Source: Methylotenera sp.
GTDB lineage: Bacteria; Pseudomonadota; Gammaproteobacteria; Burkholderiales; Methylophilaceae
Direction: 5' to 3'
Length of the DNA stretch: 20,580 nt
Assembly (NCBI GenBank): GCA_027310735.1
Contig: DAIDAH010000014.1
Location: 1 to 20,580, forward strand
Part shown: positions 16,624-20,580 of the stretch, one piece after another
Layout: each line of letters opens with the position of its first letter
How positions within the stretch are numbered: the first letter of the stretch is position 1
The notes under the pieces: generated by a model
Seen by the model: the letters and a program-made list of their open reading frames with translations, nothing else
The model's database searches: none
What the model was told of the DNA's origin: nothing
Made by a program: the position numbers and the translations under genes

Positions 16624-16650
16624 TAAATTTTCTTAAAAGCCTACCGATAA
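16624..16650 (+). promoter_or_regulatory. Proximal sigma-28 (FliA) promoter of fliC
   Basis: TAAA (16624-16627), 15 bases, then ACCGATAA (16643-16650) match the flagellar sigma-28 consensus except the first base of the -10. The start should fall near 16657, giving a leader of about 87 bases before the flagellin ATG. Confidence 0.88.
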
Positions 16651-16743
16651 CAGTTTTAACAGCAGCGCAATTAGAAATGATTAGCAGCGCTAAAGGCAAT
16701 ACGGTGTAAGTGAAATTTAATATCAATATTTAGGAGAGTCACC

Positions 16744-17541
16744 ATGGCTTCAGTAATTAATACCAACGTAGCATCACTTAATACACAACGTAACTTAAGT
16801 GCATCACAAAGCGACCTTCATACCGCACTGCAACGCCTGTCATCAGGCTTGCGTATTAACAGTTCAAAAGATGATGCTGCTGGTTTGGCGATTGCAACGC
16901 GTATGGACTCACAAATCCGTGGTAATAATGTTGCAATTCGTAACTCAAACGATGCGATTTCTATGTCACAAACTGCTGAAGGTGGTTTGGCAAAACAAAC
17001 AGATGCATTGCAACGTATGCGTGAATTGGCTGTGCAGTCTGCGAATGGTACAAATACATCAACTGACCAAGCAAACTTGGATGCAGAGTTCCAACAATTG
17101 TCTACTGAGGTGACTCGTCTTAGCACTGCAACTAAATTCAACGGTGCTTCCGTATTTGGTACAGCTACCACTTTCCAAGTGGGTGCGGATACTACAGATA
17201 CTATTTCTGTTACAGCGGTTACTGCGGGTTCTGTTGCTGCATCTTCAGTGTCTAGTGCATCAGCAGCAACTACAGCAATCACTAATATTGATGCTGCGCT
17301 TACTACAATCAATACACAGCGCGCTGTACTTGGTGCGACTCAAAACCGCTTTATGTCAGTTGTAAGTAGTTTGCAAGTGGCGGTAGAGAATCAGTCAAAC
17401 GCTAAGTCACGTATCATGGATGCTGACTTTGCTGCGGAAACTGCAAACTTGACTCGTGGTCAAATCTTGCAACAAGCCGGTACTGCAATGTTGGCTCAAG
17501 CGAATTCATTACCTAACGGTGTGTTAGCCTTGTTAAGATAG
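16744..17541 (+). CDS. fliC: Flagellin
   Basis: This 265-residue filament subunit has the conserved D0/D1 N terminus (VINTNVASLNTQRNLS, then LQRLSSGLRINSSKDDAAGL) and the C-terminal half ending NSLPNGVLALLR. It is short compared with enterobacterial flagellins and has almost no D2/D3 insert. The segment 140-180 replaces it and is rich in Ser/Thr (18 of 41 residues), a good surface for O-glycosylation. The region matching the TLR5 site (LQRMRELAVQSANGT) is intact. AGGAG lies seven bases before the ATG. Two tandem sigma-28 promoters precede it and a strong terminator follows. Exported through the flagellar type III system with FliS as chaperone. Its place next to two TPR-GT41 genes makes it the probable modified protein. 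Confidence 0.97.
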   Translation: MASVINTNVASLNTQRNLSASQSDLHTALQRLSSGLRINSSKDDAAGLAIATRMDSQIRGNNVAIRNSNDAISMSQTAEGGLAKQTDALQRMRELAVQSANGTNTSTDQANLDAEFQQLSTEVTRLSTATKFNGASVFGTATTFQVGADTTDTISVTAVTAGSVAASSVSSASAATTAITNIDAALTTINTQRAVLGATQNRFMSVVSSLQVAVENQSNAKSRIMDADFAAETANLTRGQILQQAGTAMLAQANSLPNGVLALLR

Positions 17542-17565
17542 TCTTAATGGTTATTTAAGTTCGGC

Positions 17566-17599
17566 ACCTACAGGTTTTTAAGTAAACCTGTAGGTTTTT
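17566..17599 (+). terminator. Strong terminator between fliC and flaG
   Basis: A 12-bp stem, ACCTACAGGTTT (17566-17577) with AAACCTGTAGGT (17584-17595), has a 6-base loop and a TTTTT run (17595-17599). It ends only about four bases before the flaG ribosome site, so flaG and later genes depend on read-through or their own promoter. Confidence 0.92.
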
Positions 17600-17614
17600 G
17601 TAAAGGAGATAAAC

Positions 17615-18007
17615 ATGATTAATGTATCTTCATCAGTTGCTTCTGGTGTGGCTAGTCAGGCGGTTGGTCTGAGAAGCGTCACGAGCGGACAAAATGCGCC
17701 AGTTCAATCAATAGATCCAAAATTATCAGCTTCTTCTGCATCAAAAGCCGTAGCTAAGGTTGAAAGTGCACAATCTGTAAAAGTGGATAATTCGGCATTG
17801 AATGATGCGATCAATAAAATTAATGCTTTTATTGCGCCTACTTCGAGTGTTGAATTTTCTGTTGATAAAGACTCTAATCGTACTGTAGTAAAAGTAATAG
17901 ATTTGGAAACCAAGCAAGTAATCCGGCAGTATCCAAATGAAGATGTTTTGGCAATGTCTAAAGTGTTGGATAAATTTCAAGGCTTAATGGTTAAGCAAAC
18001 AGCTTAA
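17615..18007 (+). CDS. flaG: FlaG family flagellar protein
   Basis: This 130-residue protein has a disordered, Ser/Ala-rich N terminus (1-60) and the FlaG domain (about 62-127). Hallmarks are NDAINKINAFI, VEFSVDKDSNRTVVKVID and QVIRQYPNEDVLAMSKVL. FlaG proteins are soluble and influence filament length; their exact action is not settled. AAAGGAG (17602-17608) lies six bases before the ATG and directly behind the fliC terminator. The fliC-flaG-fliD-fliS order is common in polar-flagellate proteobacteria. Confidence 0.95.
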   Translation: MINVSSSVASGVASQAVGLRSVTSGQNAPVQSIDPKLSASSASKAVAKVESAQSVKVDNSALNDAINKINAFIAPTSSVEFSVDKDSNRTVVKVIDLETKQVIRQYPNEDVLAMSKVLDKFQGLMVKQTA

Positions 18008-18163
18008 ATACTATTTGTACTTAATTTATATATGACTGTTTTTGTTGGTAGAGTAAAAATATCTGTTCGATTTATTGTCGATCGGATTTAATATAGAACT
18101 ATTCTGGTTTTTTGTAATAACTCAGTGGTCATTGACTCGCTGTTAGTCTAAAGGATATTCATT

Positions 18164-19834
18164 ATGGGTATTTCATCTGCAGGTATAGGATCTGGCCTAG
18201 ATGTAAATGCAATCGTGACTAGTTTGATGGGGGTGGAAAAGCAGCCCTTAACAAATGTTACTAATCAAATATCTGCTTATCAGTCCCAAATATCAGCGTA
18301 TGGCACGTTAAAAAGTAGCCTGTCAGCATTTCAAACAACTGTAAGTGCACTTTCTACGGCGTCTAAATTCAATGCGCAAGCCGCAACCTCCAGTAATTCT
18401 AGTTTGTTTACAGCCACCGCGAGTGGTAGTGCAACTATTGGTAATTATGCTGTAACTGTAAGCCAGTTGGCTCAGTCGCAAAAACTTGCTTCTGCAGGCT
18501 TTGCTAATACAACAGATGTTGTTGGTACTGGAACACTTACGATATCTTTTGGTACATATACTGCTGCGAGCGCTGGGCCACCAGCGGTTGCTGAGTCTTT
18601 TGCCGCTAATGCCGCCAAAACTAATTTGACTGTCACTATAGATAGTACAAATAATACGTTGGCAGGAGTTCGTGATGCGATTAATGCTACGAATGCTAGC
18701 GTAAGTGCCACTATTATTAATAACGGTACTAGTAATCAGTTGGTGATCACCTCAAAAGATACCGGCGCGGTAAATAGTTTGAAAGTATCTGTAGCAGATA
18801 GTGATGGCAATAACACCGATGCGCTTGGTTTGTCTCAGTTGGCTTATGATCCAATGGCAGCTGGTGTTAAAAATCTCTCACAACTTCAGGCTGCTAAAGA
18901 CGCCTTGCTTTCAATTGATGGAATTGCCGTAACTAAAGCAAGTAATACTATTTCAGATGCGATTAGTGGTGTGACGTTAAATTTACTGTCAACTAGTGCA
19001 ACCGCTGCTAATTTAGGTGTTACGAGTGATACTGCGACAATTCAGGCCTCAGTAACAGCTTTTGTGGATGGTTATAATAAGTTGGATACTACTCTACGCA
19101 ATTTAACTAAATTTGATCCAACAGGTAAAAACTCTGGCCCCTTGTTGGGGGATGCTACGGCAAGAACTGTCATTAATCAGATTAAGTCCGTATTGACTAA
19201 GGCTATTGCTAGTGGGGGAAGTTTAACGACACTGAGTCAGATCGGTGTTTCATTTCAAAGTACAGGTCAATTGGCGCTGGATCAGACCAAGCTAACGGCA
19301 GCGATGGCAACGAATTTAGGTAATGTTGCCTCATTATTTGCGCCGGCAGCTACAGCAACCGATTCGCAAGTTAGTTATGTCGGTAGTACAAATAACACTA
19401 AAGCTGGGACGTATGCTGTTTCGGTTAGTTCTATGGGGCCGCCTGTTTCAGGGACAATTAATGGTGTGGCAGCAGTTGGTTTTAATACTGGGTTAGTTGG
19501 TGCGATTGGTGATGCTAGTGAAGGCTTAAGTATTAAAGTGTCGGGTAGCACTACAGGTGCGCGTGGAACGGTTAACTATACTATAGGCTATGCTGCACAG
19601 TTGAATAGCTTGATGACAAGCCTATTAAGTGATACTGGACTGGTAACCGCAAGAACAGATGGTATTAATAGCTCTATTACTCGATTAAACCAACAGGCAG
19701 ATTCGATTAATATAAGACTTGTAGCAATTGAGGCACGTTACCGTGCGCAATTCACTGCTCTTGATACTGCTATGGCTAGTATGTCTACAACCAGCAGCTT
19801 CCTTACGCAGCAGTTGGCTGCACTTAATAAGTAA
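18164..19834 (+). CDS. fliD: Flagellar filament cap protein FliD (HAP2)
   Basis: This 556-residue protein starts with the FliD signature GISSAGIGSGLDVNAIVTSLM and has the N-terminal coiled-coil domain (about 8-105), with NYAVTVSQLAQSQKL at 94-108. The C-terminal FliD domain (about 240-545) includes IDGIAVTKASNTISDAISGV and a closing helix (RYRAQFTALDTAMASM). The cap sits at the filament tip and folds incoming flagellin. The length is normal for betaproteobacteria. AAGGAT (18151-18156) precedes the ATG. The 156-bp gap after flaG holds no clear sigma-28 site. The acidic/Ser-rich middle (110-235) is the usual variable part. Confidence 0.96.
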   Translation: MGISSAGIGSGLDVNAIVTSLMGVEKQPLTNVTNQISAYQSQISAYGTLKSSLSAFQTTVSALSTASKFNAQAATSSNSSLFTATASGSATIGNYAVTVSQLAQSQKLASAGFANTTDVVGTGTLTISFGTYTAASAGPPAVAESFAANAAKTNLTVTIDSTNNTLAGVRDAINATNASVSATIINNGTSNQLVITSKDTGAVNSLKVSVADSDGNNTDALGLSQLAYDPMAAGVKNLSQLQAAKDALLSIDGIAVTKASNTISDAISGVTLNLLSTSATAANLGVTSDTATIQASVTAFVDGYNKLDTTLRNLTKFDPTGKNSGPLLGDATARTVINQIKSVLTKAIASGGSLTTLSQIGVSFQSTGQLALDQTKLTAAMATNLGNVASLFAPAATATDSQVSYVGSTNNTKAGTYAVSVSSMGPPVSGTINGVAAVGFNTGLVGAIGDASEGLSIKVSGSTTGARGTVNYTIGYAAQLNSLMTSLLSDTGLVTARTDGINSSITRLNQQADSINIRLVAIEARYRAQFTALDTAMASMSTTSSFLTQQLAALNK

Positions 19835-19857
19835 CACAACGAGTTAAAGGATAGATT

Positions 19858-20355
19858 ATGTTCGGCCTTAATCAGCGTGGAGTAAATGGGTACGCTAAAG
19901 TAAGTATGGAAACTGGTGTACTTGCTGCGAGTCCGGTTAAATTGATTATTATGCTTTATGACGGTGCCATCACAGCATGTCATAGTGCCATCAAGCATAT
20001 GGAGCACCAAGATATTTTAAGTAAAGGTGCGATGTTATCGAAAGCGATCATGATTATTGAAAGTGGTCTTAGATTAAGTTTGGATAAGCGTGCTGGAGGT
20101 GAAATTGCCGTAAGTTTAGATGCTCTTTATGCTTATATGAGCAAGCAACTAACTCTAGCTAATATCCAAAATAAACCAGATACGGTCACTGAAGTCATTA
20201 AACTATTAACGGAGTTGAAGGGTGCTTGGGAGGCTATTGATAAAATTCAGATAACAACTCAAGCACAACCTGCTCCAGCTTCACCGGCGCAATCCTTGAG
20301 TGGTGCCGCTAATGCTGTCGTAAATCGCAATATCGCTAGTTTTGCGAAGGTTTAA
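19858..20355 (+). CDS. fliS: Flagellin export chaperone FliS
   Basis: This 165-residue protein carries the FliS fold (about 5-130): YAKVSMETGVLAASPVKLIIMLYDGA, a long helical core (IMIIESGLRLSLDKRAGG) and LLTELKGAWEAI. It binds the flagellin C terminus and keeps it monomeric before export. It is longer than most FliS proteins because of a Pro/Ala/Gln-rich tail (about 133-165), probably disordered. The gene lies 23 bases after fliD, with AAAGG upstream, and three bases before fliT. Glycosylation of flagellin, if it occurs, would need to happen before or together with FliS binding. Confidence 0.95.
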   Translation: MFGLNQRGVNGYAKVSMETGVLAASPVKLIIMLYDGAITACHSAIKHMEHQDILSKGAMLSKAIMIIESGLRLSLDKRAGGEIAVSLDALYAYMSKQLTLANIQNKPDTVTEVIKLLTELKGAWEAIDKIQITTQAQPAPASPAQSLSGAANAVVNRNIASFAKV

Positions 20356-20358
20356 TAT

Positions 20359-20580
20359 ATGGAATATCAAAATACTATTGCCGTATATGAGGCTGTTGCT
20401 AAGTTAACTAGCCAGATGTTACAGGCAGCTAAGCAGCAGGATTGGGATCAATTGACCAATTTGGAGCATAGTTGTGCGCAACATGTGGAAATGCTTAAAG
20501 TGATTCAGGATGTTCCGCCACTTCCTAAAGATGCACGTGAACGTAAAGTTGCAAGTATAAAAAGCATTCTTGCTGATGAC
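20359..20580 (+). CDS. fliT: FliT-like flagellar chaperone, N-terminal part (cut by window end)
   Basis: The reading frame is open from the ATG at 20359 to the window end (74 codons, no stop). It begins MEYQNTIAVYEAVAKLTSQM and continues AKQQDWDQLTNLEHSC, a helical start with the DWD-x-L-x-x-LE-x-x-C pattern typical of FliT. FliT chaperones the cap protein FliD, and in enterics also binds FlhDC. GAAGG inside the fliS 3' end serves as ribosome site, nine bases upstream. It is supported by position (three bases after fliS) and weak sequence similarity. Confidence 0.85.
   Translation, partial: MEYQNTIAVYEAVAKLTSQMLQAAKQQDWDQLTNLEHSCAQHVEMLKVIQDVPPLPKDARERKVASIKSILADD

Noticed and set aside
16818..17312. 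164-codon open frame antisense to flagellin
   Set aside because: It is a codon-bias shadow of fliC with no ribosome site or recognisable domain.
18040..18110. Possible sigma-28 promoter before fliD (TAAA ... GTCGATCG)
   Set aside because: The spacer is 19 bases instead of 15 and the -10 match is poor; no better site was found in this gap.
1..20580. Mobile elements, CRISPR arrays, tRNA genes or prophage remnants
   Set aside because: No transposase, integrase, regularly spaced repeats, tRNA-like cloverleaf or flanking direct repeats were seen.

Overview
The window looks like part of a chromosome from a motile, low-GC betaproteobacterium. A methylotroph of the Methylophilaceae (Methylotenera/Methylophilus type) is my best guess. 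The basis is the 5S rRNA 3' end, the fliC-flaG-fliD-fliS-fliT order, the AT-rich coding DNA and FliA-type promoters. The taxon is inferred, not proved.

Layout. (1) 1-230: the 3' part of a 5S rRNA gene, a small GNRA-loop hairpin and a strong terminator closing an rRNA operon. (2) 337-2208, minus strand: a two-gene two-component system, with a soluble PAS-containing histidine kinase upstream of a NarL/FixJ-type response regulator. (3) 2209-2578: a divergent control region. (4) 2579-16475, plus strand: a glycan-modification island of eight genes. It opens with a giant 1797-residue protein that fuses a 12-unit TPR array, a GT41 (SPINDLY/OGT-type) glycosyltransferase, a second glycosyltransferase-like domain and two SAM methyltransferases. 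The last is preceded by a CxxC zinc ribbon, and two copies of a ~120-residue TPR module lie between the domains. Then come a divergent DegT-like PLP protein, a methyltransferase, two adjacent DegT/StrS aminotransferases, a WbqC-family protein, a GT2 glycosyltransferase with a coiled-coil tail, and a second TPR-GT41 protein that carries the same ~120-residue module. (5) 16539-20580, plus strand: a late flagellar cluster with two tandem sigma-28 promoters, a short flagellin, FlaG, the FliD cap, the FliS chaperone and the start of FliT.

How it may work together. Two TPR-GT41 proteins directly upstream of the flagellin suggest cytoplasmic O-glycosylation of flagellin before export, as FlmG-type TPR-glycosyltransferases do in Caulobacter. 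On this reading the PLP enzymes make amino sugars, the WbqC protein and methyltransferases decorate them, the GT41 domains transfer the first sugar to Ser/Thr of flagellin, and the GT2-like domains extend it. The absence of any flippase, polymerase or polysaccharide exporter in the island fits this better than O-antigen synthesis. The link between island and flagellin is inferred from position and family knowledge; nothing in the sequence proves the substrate.

The most unusual object is the giant fusion, which looks like several steps of glycan assembly and capping carried on one polypeptide.
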